Origin: Planotetraspora phitsanulokensis
GTDB taxonomy: Bacteria > Actinomycetota > Actinomycetes > Streptosporangiales > Streptosporangiaceae
Assembly (NCBI RefSeq): GCF_016863295.1
Contig: NZ_BOOP01000036.1
Location: forward strand, 80,932 to 144,931
DNA length: 64,000 nucleotides
Direction of reading: 5' to 3'
Both the position numbers and the translations under genes were made by a program. The notes beneath the pieces are model-generated. The model made no database searches. It had not been told where the DNA came from and worked only from the letters and a program-made list of their open reading frames with translations. Below are positions 50,904 to 62,485 of the stretch, piece by piece (positions within the stretch are counted from its first letter, which is position 1; each line of letters starts with the position of its first letter).

Positions 50904-51734
50904 GTGACACGACCGCTCCCGCTCAAACCACGGAGCCGGCGCGACAGGCCCGGGACCGGGCGCGTCCCCTGGACGCTCATGGTGCTCGCCGTCGTGGGCA
51001 TGGCCTTCCTGGTCCTGCCCCTCGCCGGGCTCCTCGTCCGGGCTCCGTGGTCGACGATGCCGGAGCGGCTGGCCGAGCCGCAGGTCCTGGAGGCCCTGCG
51101 GCTGTCACTGGTCACCGCGACCATCGCCACCGCCGTCTGCCTGGTGCTGGGTGTGCCGCTCGCGTGGCTGCTGGCACGCGTGTCCTTCCCCGGCAGGCGG
51201 CTGGTGCGCGCGCTGGTCACCATCCCGCTCGTCCTGCCGCCCGTCGTCGGCGGCGTCGCACTGCTGCTGGTCCTCGGCCGGCGCGGACTGGTCGGCCAGT
51301 GGCTGGAGTCCGCGTTCGGCATCTCCCTCCCGTTCACGACGGCGGGGGTCGTGGTCGCCGAGGCGTTCGTCGCGATGCCCTTCCTGGTCATCAGCGTGGA
51401 GGGGGCGCTGCGCGCGGCCGACCTGCGTTACGAGGAGGCCGCGGCCACGCTGGGGGCCTCCCGCTGGGTCGTCTTCCGGCGGGTCACCATGCCGCTCATC
51501 GCACCGGGGATCGTGGCGGGCGCCGTGTTGTGCTGGGCCCGCGCCCTCGGGGAGTTCGGCGCCACGATCACCTTCGCGGGGAACTTCCCCGGCCGGACGC
51601 AGACCATGCCCCTCGCCGTCTACCTCGCGCTGGAGACCGAACCGGATGCCGCGATCGTCCTCAGCCTGCTCCTGCTCCTCGTGTCGGTGGCGATCCTGGC
51701 GGGACTGCGCGATCGGTGGGTGACCAGCGCGTGA
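50904..51734 (+). CDS. modB: Molybdate ABC transporter permease
   Basis: A 276-residue permease with six hydrophobic segments and the EAA-type loop EEAAATLGASRWVVFRRVTMPLIAPGI, which docks ModC. The family fragment LGEFGATITFAGNFPGRTQTMP is conserved. GTG 50904 is 6 bases after the modA stop, and the 3' end overlaps modC by 4 bases (GTGA). It forms the membrane channel of the molybdate importer. Confidence 0.95.
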   Translation: MTRPLPLKPRSRRDRPGTGRVPWTLMVLAVVGMAFLVLPLAGLLVRAPWSTMPERLAEPQVLEALRLSLVTATIATAVCLVLGVPLAWLLARVSFPGRRLVRALVTIPLVLPPVVGGVALLLVLGRRGLVGQWLESAFGISLPFTTAGVVVAEAFVAMPFLVISVEGALRAADLRYEEAAATLGASRWVVFRRVTMPLIAPGIVAGAVLCWARALGEFGATITFAGNFPGRTQTMPLAVYLALETEPDAAIVLSLLLLLVSVAILAGLRDRWVTSA

Positions 51735-52798
51735 GCGAGAGTGAGCGGGATCCCGGGCGCGGACTGCCGCAACTGCGGGCGCACCTGGTCGTCGAACGTC
51801 CCCGGTTCCGCCTGGACATCGAGCTGGCCGCGGACGCGGGCCAGGTCATCGCGCTGCTCGGCCCCAACGGCGCGGGCAAGACGACGGCGCTGCGCGCGCT
51901 CGCCGGGCTCACCCCGCTGTCCGGTGGGCACATCACCCTGGACGGCGGTGCCCTGCACACCCTGCCGGTCGAGCGCCGCCCGATCGGCGTGGTCTTCCAG
52001 GATTATCTGCTCTTCCCGCACCTGTCCGCCCTCGACAACGTCGCTTTCGGCCCCCGCTGCCAGGGCGCGTCGAAGCACGACGCCCGCCGTACGGCCGGCG
52101 CGTGGCTGGAGCGGGTCGGCCTCGCGGAGCACGCCGCGGACAGGCCCCGCCAGTTGTCCGGCGGCCAGGCGCAGCGGGTCGCACTCGCGCGAGCCCTGGC
52201 GGTCGAGCCGCGGCTGCTGCTGCTCGACGAGCCCCTGGCCGCGCTCGACGCCCACACGCGACTGGAGATCCGGTCGCGGCTGCGGCGCCATCTCGGCGAC
52301 TTCGACGGCGCAACGATCCTGGTCACCCATGACCCGCTGGACGCGATGGTGCTGGCCGACCACCTCGTCGTCATCGAGAACGGCGCGGTGGTGCAGCAGG
52401 GCCCGCCCGCCGAGGTGGCCCGCAGGCCGCGCACCGACTACGTCGCCCGCCTGGTCGGGCTCAACCTCTACCGAGGGGTGGCGGACGAGCAGCAGGTCAC
52501 CGTCGGGGACGTGATCTTCAGCGTCACCGAGCGGATCCACGGCCCGGTGTTCATCGCCTTCCCGCCCTCCGCCGTCGCGCTCTTCCGTACCCGTCCCGAC
52601 GGGACGCCGCGCAACCTCTGGCAGGCCAGGATCGAGGGTATTGAGCGCCACGGCGACAATGTCCGCGTCCATCTGGAGGGCCCGATCACGGCGGCCGCCG
52701 ACATCACCCCGGCCGCCGTGGCGGACCTCGACCTGACCGCGGGGCAGCAGGTCTGGGCGGCGGTCAAGGCCACCGAGACCCACGCCTATCCCGCCTGA
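51731..52798 (+). CDS. modC: Molybdate ABC transporter ATP-binding protein
   Basis: A 355-residue ATPase: Walker A GPNGAGKTT (about 43-51), signature LSGGQAQRVALARAL, Walker B LLLLDEPLAALD and H-loop THDPLDAM. After residue 260 a TOBE-like domain (about 285-350) probably senses intracellular molybdate and inhibits transport. GTG 51731 overlaps modB. It completes the modABC importer. Confidence 0.95.
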   Translation: MSESERDPGRGLPQLRAHLVVERPRFRLDIELAADAGQVIALLGPNGAGKTTALRALAGLTPLSGGHITLDGGALHTLPVERRPIGVVFQDYLLFPHLSALDNVAFGPRCQGASKHDARRTAGAWLERVGLAEHAADRPRQLSGGQAQRVALARALAVEPRLLLLDEPLAALDAHTRLEIRSRLRRHLGDFDGATILVTHDPLDAMVLADHLVVIENGAVVQQGPPAEVARRPRTDYVARLVGLNLYRGVADEQQVTVGDVIFSVTERIHGPVFIAFPPSAVALFRTRPDGTPRNLWQARIEGIERHGDNVRVHLEGPITAAADITPAAVADLDLTAGQQVWAAVKATETHAYPA

Positions 52799-52845
52799 CC
52801 TGACTTACGGGGACTCCTCGCCAGGGGCGCGCCGCCGGGGGCGGG

Positions 52846-53340
52846 CTACGTCTGCGGGCGGTCCCGGGCCCACAGCAGGTCGTCGGCGCTGACGCGCACC
52901 TCGACGACCTCGCTCACGTGCCTGCCTCCGCAGCGGTCGCCGGGGACCACGAGATGGGGCCCGTGCTCGCCCAGGTCCCGTCCGTCCATGTGCAGACCGA
53001 GCACCGCCGGGACGTTGCCGAACTCGGGATCGATCTCGCCCCAGGACAACACCGCCCGATGCCCGTCACGCCCGAGGACGGACACGAGGAATCGCAGGCG
53101 GTCCTTGCGCTCGGCGGGATCGAAGTCCGGTTCCGCCGCCCGGAGCACGTCAAGGAGCAGCGGACCCGCGAAACGGTGCCGCCGGACCCCGGACTTGCGG
53201 CACAGGAATCCGACCTCGACATCACGGCCGGGCAGCGTTCGCAGGTCGTCGACGCCGATCACCCGGGGAACTCGCAGGTCGCCGGCCAGCCGTACCTGCC
53301 CGGCGAGAGCGCCGGACGCGTCGATCGAAGCCGGTCGCAT
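52846..53340 (-). CDS. Small molybdopterin-oxidoreductase-like domain protein
   Basis: A 164-residue protein resembling a stand-alone sulfite-oxidase-type molybdopterin-binding domain. The Mo-ligand Cys environment is seen as VGFLCRKSG, followed by RRHRFAGPLLLDVLRAAEP, and the second half contains SVLGRDGHRAVLSWGEIDP and GPHLVVPGDRCGGRHVSEV. It lacks a signal peptide and dimerisation domain, and its size is half that of known enzymes; it could be a partial domain or a carrier. The ATG at 53340 has GGGAGG 4-5 bases upstream. Placement next to modABC supports a molybdenum role; enzyme activity is not proven. Confidence 0.7.
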   Translation of the reverse strand: MRPASIDASGALAGQVRLAGDLRVPRVIGVDDLRTLPGRDVEVGFLCRKSGVRRHRFAGPLLLDVLRAAEPDFDPAERKDRLRFLVSVLGRDGHRAVLSWGEIDPEFGNVPAVLGLHMDGRDLGEHGPHLVVPGDRCGGRHVSEVVEVRVSADDLLWARDRPQT

Positions 53341-53523
53341 GCCGCCTCCCTCTCGTACGGATGTCCGGCCGTCCGGTCGCGTGGACGCGGACGGCCACAG
53401 CCGCCCAGATAATCTGCCCGATAGGTCAGTTCCCTACACGCATCTTCCGTCAGAATGGCATGCAGATACGAGAGTTAACGGGCTAAAGGCCTCGCATCCA
53501 CACATCCGTGTGATCGTCCGGCC

Positions 53524-54264
53524 TCAGCCGGCGGGGGACTGATCGGCGAGGCGGTGCAGCCACTCTCGGAGCATGGTCGACTCGCCGGTGCTCAGTGCGG
53601 TCGTACCGCCCTCGAGCGCGGCCGACAGCGCGATGGCCAGAGTTCTGATCGTGGGCGCGGATCCGTCCTCCGCGGGCGCGGAGGCGTCGGTGATGAGTGC
53701 GTCGATGAGGGCCTCGCGCACCTGGTGAGAGGTCCCGAGGTCGACGTCGCCGTCCGGCCGGGCGATCAGGCTGAGCGTGACGCCGACGTTGGCGGCCGCG
53801 ATCTGGCGGGCGGCCTCCGCGGGGCTGACGCGGAGCCGGCCCTCGCGGGCCACGGCGGTGAGCAGGTCGAGCAGCATGGCCTCGGCGCGGGAGGTCAAGG
53901 TGCAGGGGACTCCGGGCTCGATCTGGCCGTAGAGCAGGACGTAGAACGACGGGTGGTCCAGACCGTACCTGACGTGGTCGTCCCAGCCCCTGCGGATGCG
54001 GGCGACGGGATCGCGGCCCATCTCGCCGTCCCCGGTGTCGCCGGGTTCGCCGCCCTGGACGTACTGGGTGAAGCCGTAGTTCACGACCGCGTCGAGCAGC
54101 CCCTGCTTGCTGCCGAAATGGTGGTAGAGCGTGGGCGCCTGCACCCCCGCGCGTTCGCAGACGGCCCGGGTGGAGACCGTCTTGCCCGGAGACTCGTGCA
54201 GGAGTTGTGCGGCGGCGAGCAGGAGCCGGTCACGCGTCACGCTCGACTTGGTACGGGCACTCAT
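53524..54264 (-). CDS. TetR family transcriptional regulator
   Basis: A 246-residue TetR regulator. The DNA-binding part has RDRLLLAAAQLLHESPGKTVSTRAVCERAGVQAPTLYHHFGSKQGLLDAVV; the ligand domain after residue 90 includes RIRRGWDDHVRYGLDHPSF. The ATG at 54264 is divergent from a SnoaL-like gene. The gap includes a CTACAT-ATGTAG dyad and two direct GCTACA words. The ligand is unknown. Confidence 0.92.
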   Translation of the reverse strand: MSARTKSSVTRDRLLLAAAQLLHESPGKTVSTRAVCERAGVQAPTLYHHFGSKQGLLDAVVNYGFTQYVQGGEPGDTGDGEMGRDPVARIRRGWDDHVRYGLDHPSFYVLLYGQIEPGVPCTLTSRAEAMLLDLLTAVAREGRLRVSPAEAARQIAAANVGVTLSLIARPDGDVDLGTSHQVREALIDALITDASAPAEDGSAPTIRTLAIALSAALEGGTTALSTGESTMLREWLHRLADQSPAG

Positions 54265-54288
54265 ATAACAAATATAGCGCTACAGGTG

Positions 54289-54306
54289 CTACATTCCAGC
54301 ATGTAG
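54289..54306. promoter_or_regulatory. Candidate TetR operator
   Basis: CTACAT (54289-54294) and ATGTAG (54301-54306) form an 18-bp dyad with a six-base spacer. A further GCTACA lies at 54279-54284. The site lies in the divergent gap between the TetR gene and the SnoaL-like gene. Confidence 0.45.
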
Positions 54307-54372
54307 TGCTCGTATCGGTCGATATTGCTCGAGATGACCGGCCGGGCCAGCAACGATTCAAAGGAGCCGACC

Positions 54373-54705
54373 ATGTCGTCACCGTCTCTGCCGGAACCCG
54401 TCGCCGCGTACCTGCGCGCCAAGCGCGCCCATGACGGCGACGCCCTCGTGGCCACGCTCACCGAGGACGCGGTGATCGTCGATGACGGGAAGCGGTATCA
54501 GGGAGCGGCAGTCGTCCGGGCGTGGAACGACGAGGCGAGCAAGAAGGTCCGCGCGACCTACGACGTCAGAGACGTGGCGGAGAACGACGGCCGGACGCTG
54601 GTGTCCGTCGAGGTCGGGGGAGACTTCCCCGGCAGCCCCGTCGTGCTGAGGTTCGACTTCACCGTCGACGGCGACAAGATCTCCGCGTTGACCATCGCAC
54701 TGTGA
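54373..54705 (+). CDS. SnoaL-like/NTF2-fold protein
   Basis: A 110-residue NTF2-like protein. LPEPVAAYLRAKRAHDGDALVATLTEDAVIVDDG and YQGAAVVRAWNDEA are typical for SnoaL-like polyketide cyclase-fold proteins, which bind or isomerise small hydrophobic molecules. AAGGAG lies 6 bases before ATG 54373. It is divergent from the TetR gene, which may control it. A precise reaction cannot be assigned. Confidence 0.87.
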   Translation: MSSPSLPEPVAAYLRAKRAHDGDALVATLTEDAVIVDDGKRYQGAAVVRAWNDEASKKVRATYDVRDVAENDGRTLVSVEVGGDFPGSPVVLRFDFTVDGDKISALTIAL

Positions 54706-54818
54706 CCGCGACGGCCTCGGGGAGATCGGAGCCGCAGGCCTCCACGGCGCCGCGACCCGCAGGGCCTCCAGGGCGCCGCGGCACACGCGGCGCCATGGAG
54801 GCGGAGTGGACCGCGCGG

Positions 54819-57890
<3,072 letters not shown>

Positions 57891-57911
57891 ATCGTGCGGA
57901 GGACCTGGTAT

Positions 57912-60626
57912 CTAGCGGACCACGATCGTCCGGATCTCCCACGGGCCGAGGGAGAGCTCGAGCCCGTCCGCCACCGGCGTCGAGGAGAGCGGACGGCCGA
58001 GCAGGTCGACCGTGGTGGCCTCGGTGAACGCGCCGGTCACCCGGACGGTCGACCCGGTGTCGCTCATCGCGGTCACCCGGACCTCGGTGCCGTCGGCGAC
58101 GCGGCGGATGCTCGAGACGAGGATGTGCGCGCCTTCGACCCGCACGCCGGTCACGTCGGGGGGCAGTTGCCCCTCGGCGGGTCCGGTCCCGCGGACGACC
58201 AGCACGTCGTTGCGGAACTCCTCGGCGAGGGCGACCGCGTTCGCGCCCTGCCAGCCGGTCGCCGAGGGCACGACGGCGAACCGGTTCTCGATGCGCATGC
58301 CGAGATCCTGCGCGCCCGGCGCGGGGATCTCGGACGCCGCGGGCTCGTCCCGGAACGGATGGATGTTGACGCTGATCGAGCCGATCGCGCGCAGCAGGGT
58401 GATGGCGAGTTCGGAGCCTTCGCCGACGAGCTCGTACTCCGTGGAGTGGTCGAGCAGCACGTTGGCGGCGTCGGCCGACACGAACGTACTCGCGGGGAAG
58501 GTCGGGATCGGGTATTCGCCCCAGCCTCCCTCGGCGGTGAGCCCGCGCTCGGTGACGGCGAACTGCCCGGCGGAGGCGGACACGGCCGCGGCCTCGGGCA
58601 GCGGCACGTGGAAGCGCAGCCGGTGGTCGGCCGACTGGTTCAGGAACGACGTGGAGACGCGCACGAACGGCTCGCCGGCACGCACCTCGACGAGCGTCTC
58701 CACCGGGGTCGGCACGGTCCCGCCGCCGCGCAGGTCCCGATCCGAGGAGAGCGCGGCGGGCCATTCGTAGACGCGGGTGATCCGCATCCTCGAACGCAGC
58801 GGGCCGTTCTCGAGGAGCTCGACGACGACCTCCGCCGGCTCCGACACGAGCACGTCGTGGGCCGGGGGAGCGTAGTTGTAACTGTCGCCGCGGTCACCGC
58901 CGTCGACCAGGCGGCCGACTCCGCGCAGCACGGTGCCGTCGGCCCCGGTCACGTCCAGAGTGCCGTCGGCGGCGACCTCGACCTCGACCAGTCCGTTCGA
59001 AAGCGCGCGGTCCGTCGCCGTCGCCGGGGCGAGCGCCGCCGACAGCGCGGCCGCCTGCTCGCTCGGATCGACCCGGAAGCTCGCGAGCCCGGAGGCGGGG
59101 ACGTTCACGGGCACGAGCGCGGTCGCGCGAGCCTCCTCCAGCGTCAGCACCCGCCACTCGCCCGGATGCGCGGCGGCCGCGGCGGCGACCTCCCGGCGCA
59201 GGATCAGCAGGTCGAACGGTCCGCTGGTCGGCACCTCGGCGAGGTGGAAGACGAGCGATCCCGGGGTGAGCTCGTAGTGGTCGATCAGCCGGCCGAAGAG
59301 CTCACGGCGGTGGATGCGGCGCAGCACACGCTCGAGCTGCGAGGCGTCCATGCGCTCGTCGCTGAGCACGGTCGGGGCCTCGGAGATCAGCTGCACGGGA
59401 TTCGCGGAGCCGTCGGCGGCGGTCGCGACCAGCACGGTTCCCTCGGGCGGAGCCACGACATCGACCTCGACCAACGCCGTGCGCGGGGACGGCAGCGGGT
59501 TGGCGACCAGGTAGCCGTCGCTCGGCACCAGGGCGGCGGGCTCGGCGAGCGCCGCGTCCCGTACGGCCCGGGCCGCCTGGGCGGCTTCGGCGAGACGCGC
59601 ATCGACCTGGTCGCAGGTCTCGTCGGTGCCGGAGCCGACGACCGAGTCGTGCGCGGACGACTCAATGATCTTGTGCCACGCGAGCGAGAGGAACGGCGAG
59701 TCGTCGCGCTTGGACCACAGAGCGTTCACCCGCTCGGCGTGGTCGACGGTGCGCTCGGCGACGGCCATCCGCTGCTTGAGCCCGAGCCGAACAGAGAGCA
59801 CGCCCGGCAGGATGTTGCCGCGGACGTGGCTGCGCAGTTCGCCGGTCACCACGGCGGAGACCTCGTCGCGCACGTGCTTGCGGATGTACTCGTCGAGCGT
59901 CGCGATGGTGATGGCGCGCTCGTCGCTGGACGCGCGGCGCAGCCAGGCCGCGAGCTGCGGATCGGGCGCGTTGTGGTCCGTGCCGGCCATCGCGAGCACG
60001 GGGTCGTCACCCCACCGCTCGGCCGTCATCTCCGCGTACTCGCCGAGCGCGCGCCTGATCTGGTCGGGCACCAGCAGGACGTCGAGGCCGTTGTCGTAGC
60101 CGTCGAAGAGGAACTCGGTGCGCACCTCGGAGCCGTCGGGGGCGCGCCAGCGGAAGGCGTGACCGTCGACGGAGCCGGGGACGCCGCGCCACAGCGCCGC
60201 GTGCTCGATTCCGGCCCGGGCCAGGATCTGGGGCATCTGTGCGACGTGGCCGAACATGTCAGGGAGGTAGCCGATGGGCATCGAGCCGCCGAGCTCGGCC
60301 GCCGCCGCCCAGCCCATCTGCAGGTTGCGCACGATGGTCTCGCCGGAGCAGAGGAACTCGTCGAGCAGGATCAGCCACGGCCCGATGGCGAGCCGGCCGT
60401 CGGCGACCAGGGCCGCGACCCGATCGCGGTTCTCCGGCCGCATCTCCAGGTAGTCCTCGATCGCGGCCATCTGCCCGTCGACGGTGAACCGGAAGTCCGC
60501 GTTCGCCTCGGCCGTCTCCAGCACGGTGTCGAGGGCGGCGACAAGCCGGTGCCGGAACACCTGGAAGGGCTCATACCATTCCCGGTCCCAATGGAAATGG
60601 GGCACGAAGACGGCGGAGTTCTGCAT
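57912..60626 (-). CDS. Alpha-mannosidase, glycoside hydrolase family 38
   Basis: A 904-residue cytoplasmic GH38 enzyme. The zinc site begins with HFHWDREWY (10-18), where His10/Asp14 are ligands; the nucleophile is Asp123 in GYLPDMFGH, and the remaining metal ligands include HDSVVGSGTDE. After residue 380 come the beta-sandwich domains. It hydrolyses alpha-mannosides released by uptake through the adjacent importer. ATG 60626 has only a distant AGAAGG site. It sits between the inner permease and the GH2 gene. Confidence 0.94.
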   Translation of the reverse strand: MQNSAVFVPHFHWDREWYEPFQVFRHRLVAALDTVLETAEANADFRFTVDGQMAAIEDYLEMRPENRDRVAALVADGRLAIGPWLILLDEFLCSGETIVRNLQMGWAAAAELGGSMPIGYLPDMFGHVAQMPQILARAGIEHAALWRGVPGSVDGHAFRWRAPDGSEVRTEFLFDGYDNGLDVLLVPDQIRRALGEYAEMTAERWGDDPVLAMAGTDHNAPDPQLAAWLRRASSDERAITIATLDEYIRKHVRDEVSAVVTGELRSHVRGNILPGVLSVRLGLKQRMAVAERTVDHAERVNALWSKRDDSPFLSLAWHKIIESSAHDSVVGSGTDETCDQVDARLAEAAQAARAVRDAALAEPAALVPSDGYLVANPLPSPRTALVEVDVVAPPEGTVLVATAADGSANPVQLISEAPTVLSDERMDASQLERVLRRIHRRELFGRLIDHYELTPGSLVFHLAEVPTSGPFDLLILRREVAAAAAAHPGEWRVLTLEEARATALVPVNVPASGLASFRVDPSEQAAALSAALAPATATDRALSNGLVEVEVAADGTLDVTGADGTVLRGVGRLVDGGDRGDSYNYAPPAHDVLVSEPAEVVVELLENGPLRSRMRITRVYEWPAALSSDRDLRGGGTVPTPVETLVEVRAGEPFVRVSTSFLNQSADHRLRFHVPLPEAAAVSASAGQFAVTERGLTAEGGWGEYPIPTFPASTFVSADAANVLLDHSTEYELVGEGSELAITLLRAIGSISVNIHPFRDEPAASEIPAPGAQDLGMRIENRFAVVPSATGWQGANAVALAEEFRNDVLVVRGTGPAEGQLPPDVTGVRVEGAHILVSSIRRVADGTEVRVTAMSDTGSTVRVTGAFTEATTVDLLGRPLSSTPVADGLELSLGPWEIRTIVVR

Positions 60627-60679
60627 GGAAGAAAGGACCTTCTGTTAGTCGGAGACCTGGGAGAGGGGAGCGTACGGAG

Positions 60680-61537
60680 TCACTTGATGGAGCCGGCGGC
60701 GAGCCCGGTGCGCCAGAACCGCTGGAGGAGGATGAACACGATGATCACGGGCACGATCGAGATCAGCGCACCGGTGATCACGGACTCCTGGAGGAGCGAG
60801 ACCCGGGCGGTCTGACCGTTCCACTCGAAGAGGCCGAGCGTGATCGGGAAGAGCGACTCCTTCTGCAGCATCACCATCGGCAGGAAGAAGTTGTTCCAGA
60901 TGCCGACGAACTGGAACAGGAAGATGGTCACCAGCGCCGGCGTCATCAGCTTGAGCGACACCGAGAAGAACGTGCGGAACTCGCCGGCGCCGTCCAGGCG
61001 CGCCGACTCGAGGATCTCGTCGGGGACGGCGGCGGAGGTGAAGATGCGGGCGAGATACACGCCGAACGGGCTGACGATGCTCGGCAGGAACACCGCGAGG
61101 TAGGTGTTCACGATCCCGGTCGCCGAGAACAGCAGGAACAGCGGGAGCGCGAGCGCGGTGGTGGGTACGAGTACGCCGCCGAGGATGACGGAGAACAGGA
61201 ACTCCCGGCCCCGGAACTTGAACTTGGCGAGCGCGTAGCCGCACAACGCGGAGATCAGGGTTCCGACGGCAGCGCCCAGCACCGCGTAGATCACGCTGTT
61301 GAGAGCCCACCGGCCGAAGATGCCGTCGCTGCGGCCGAACAGGGTGCTCAGGTTCTCGAACAGGTTGAAGTGCGAGAACGCCAGCCCGAAGGTCGAGGCG
61401 AGGTCGCCCTGCGGCTTCGTCGCCGCGACGAGCAGGAAGTAGATCGGCAGCAGGAAGTAGATCGCCAGGAGGAACATCAGGGCCATGGCGGCCGTACGGC
61501 TGACGCGGCTTTCCCGGATCGGGGTCTGGTTGTTCAC
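60680..61537 (-). CDS. Sugar ABC transporter permease (MalG type)
   Basis: A 285-residue permease with six hydrophobic segments and the coupling loop ILESARLDGAGEFRTFFSVSLKLMTPAL (EAA-like). It belongs to the CUT1 family. The GTG start at 61537 overlaps the upstream permease stop (GTGA). Together with the other permease it forms the membrane channel; no ATPase gene is in the operon, so a shared MsiK-type ATPase elsewhere must power it. Confidence 0.93.
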   Translation of the reverse strand: MNNQTPIRESRVSRTAAMALMFLLAIYFLLPIYFLLVAATKPQGDLASTFGLAFSHFNLFENLSTLFGRSDGIFGRWALNSVIYAVLGAAVGTLISALCGYALAKFKFRGREFLFSVILGGVLVPTTALALPLFLLFSATGIVNTYLAVFLPSIVSPFGVYLARIFTSAAVPDEILESARLDGAGEFRTFFSVSLKLMTPALVTIFLFQFVGIWNNFFLPMVMLQKESLFPITLGLFEWNGQTARVSLLQESVITGALISIVPVIIVFILLQRFWRTGLAAGSIK

Positions 61538-62478
61538 AGTCCGGCCCTCTTCGAGGTCAGTCGCATGAACCCGAAGCTCAAGACGAACGTGATGACGGCG
61601 ATGACCACGGAGATCGCCGCGGCCTGCTGGTAGTTGTTCCCCGAGGCCACCGCGTAGGCGAGCATGTTCGGCGTGAACGTGCTCGAGATGTTCGAGGAGA
61701 TCTGGCGCAGCACGGCCGGCTCGGCGTAGAGCTGCAGCGTGCCGATGATCGAGAACACCGTGGTGAGGATGATCGAGGGCGCGATGATCGGAACCTTGAT
61801 CTTCCACGCGATCGCCCAGTTGCTCGCGCCGTCGAGTTTGGCGGCTTCGTAGAGCTCCTGCGGGATCGCCTGCAGGGCCGAGTACATGATCAGCATGTTG
61901 TAACCGGTCCAGAGCCACGTGGAGACGTTCGCCGCCGACCACAGCACGGCGCCCGGGCCGAGGAAGTCGGGCTGGAGGCCGATGGCCTTCAGGACGTCGA
62001 CGACGGGGCTCAGTTGCGGCGAGTAGAGGAACGACCACATGATCGCGGCGATGACGCCCGGCACGGCGTACGGCATGAACGCCGCGATGCGGAAGAACGC
62101 CTTGAGCTTCAGCAGGGGAGTGTCGAGCAGCAGCGCCATGATCAGCGCGAGGAACAGCATGACTGGCACCTGCACGATGCCGAACAGTGCGATGCGCCCG
62201 ATGCTGGACCAGAACTCGGTGTTCTGGAACACCTTCACGTACTGCTCGAAGCCGCCGAAGGTCGTGTACGACGTGCCGTACTGGCCGCCGGTACGGCGCA
62301 CGGCCATGAAACTCTGCCCGATCGCGTAGCAGATCGGCACCAGGTAGAACAGCACGAACGGGAGGAAGAACGGGGTCACGAACGCGACGATGACGCCCGC
62401 CCGGGGGCCGCCGCCGTTATGACGGCGGCCCCGGGTCGCGGGCGTCACGCGGGTCGCGCGTGTTGCGATGTCAGCCAT
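61534..62478 (-). CDS. Sugar ABC transporter permease (MalF type)
   Basis: A 314-residue permease with six hydrophobic segments and the EAA-type loop ELYEAAKLDGASNWAIAWKIKVPIIAPSI. It has a short cytoplasmic N-terminus rich in Thr and Arg. ATG 62478 is 7 bases after the binding-protein stop with only a weak ribosome site, which suggests coupling. It pairs with the downstream MalG-type permease. Confidence 0.93.
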   Translation of the reverse strand: MADIATRATRVTPATRGRRHNGGGPRAGVIVAFVTPFFLPFVLFYLVPICYAIGQSFMAVRRTGGQYGTSYTTFGGFEQYVKVFQNTEFWSSIGRIALFGIVQVPVMLFLALIMALLLDTPLLKLKAFFRIAAFMPYAVPGVIAAIMWSFLYSPQLSPVVDVLKAIGLQPDFLGPGAVLWSAANVSTWLWTGYNMLIMYSALQAIPQELYEAAKLDGASNWAIAWKIKVPIIAPSIILTTVFSIIGTLQLYAEPAVLRQISSNISSTFTPNMLAYAVASGNNYQQAAAISVVIAVITFVLSFGFMRLTSKRAGL

Positions 62479-62485
62479 GCTGCGG

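Noticed and set aside
57894..60815. 973-codon open frame opposite the GH38 gene
   Set aside because: It is antisense to a clearly conserved GH38 enzyme and shows no recognised domain.
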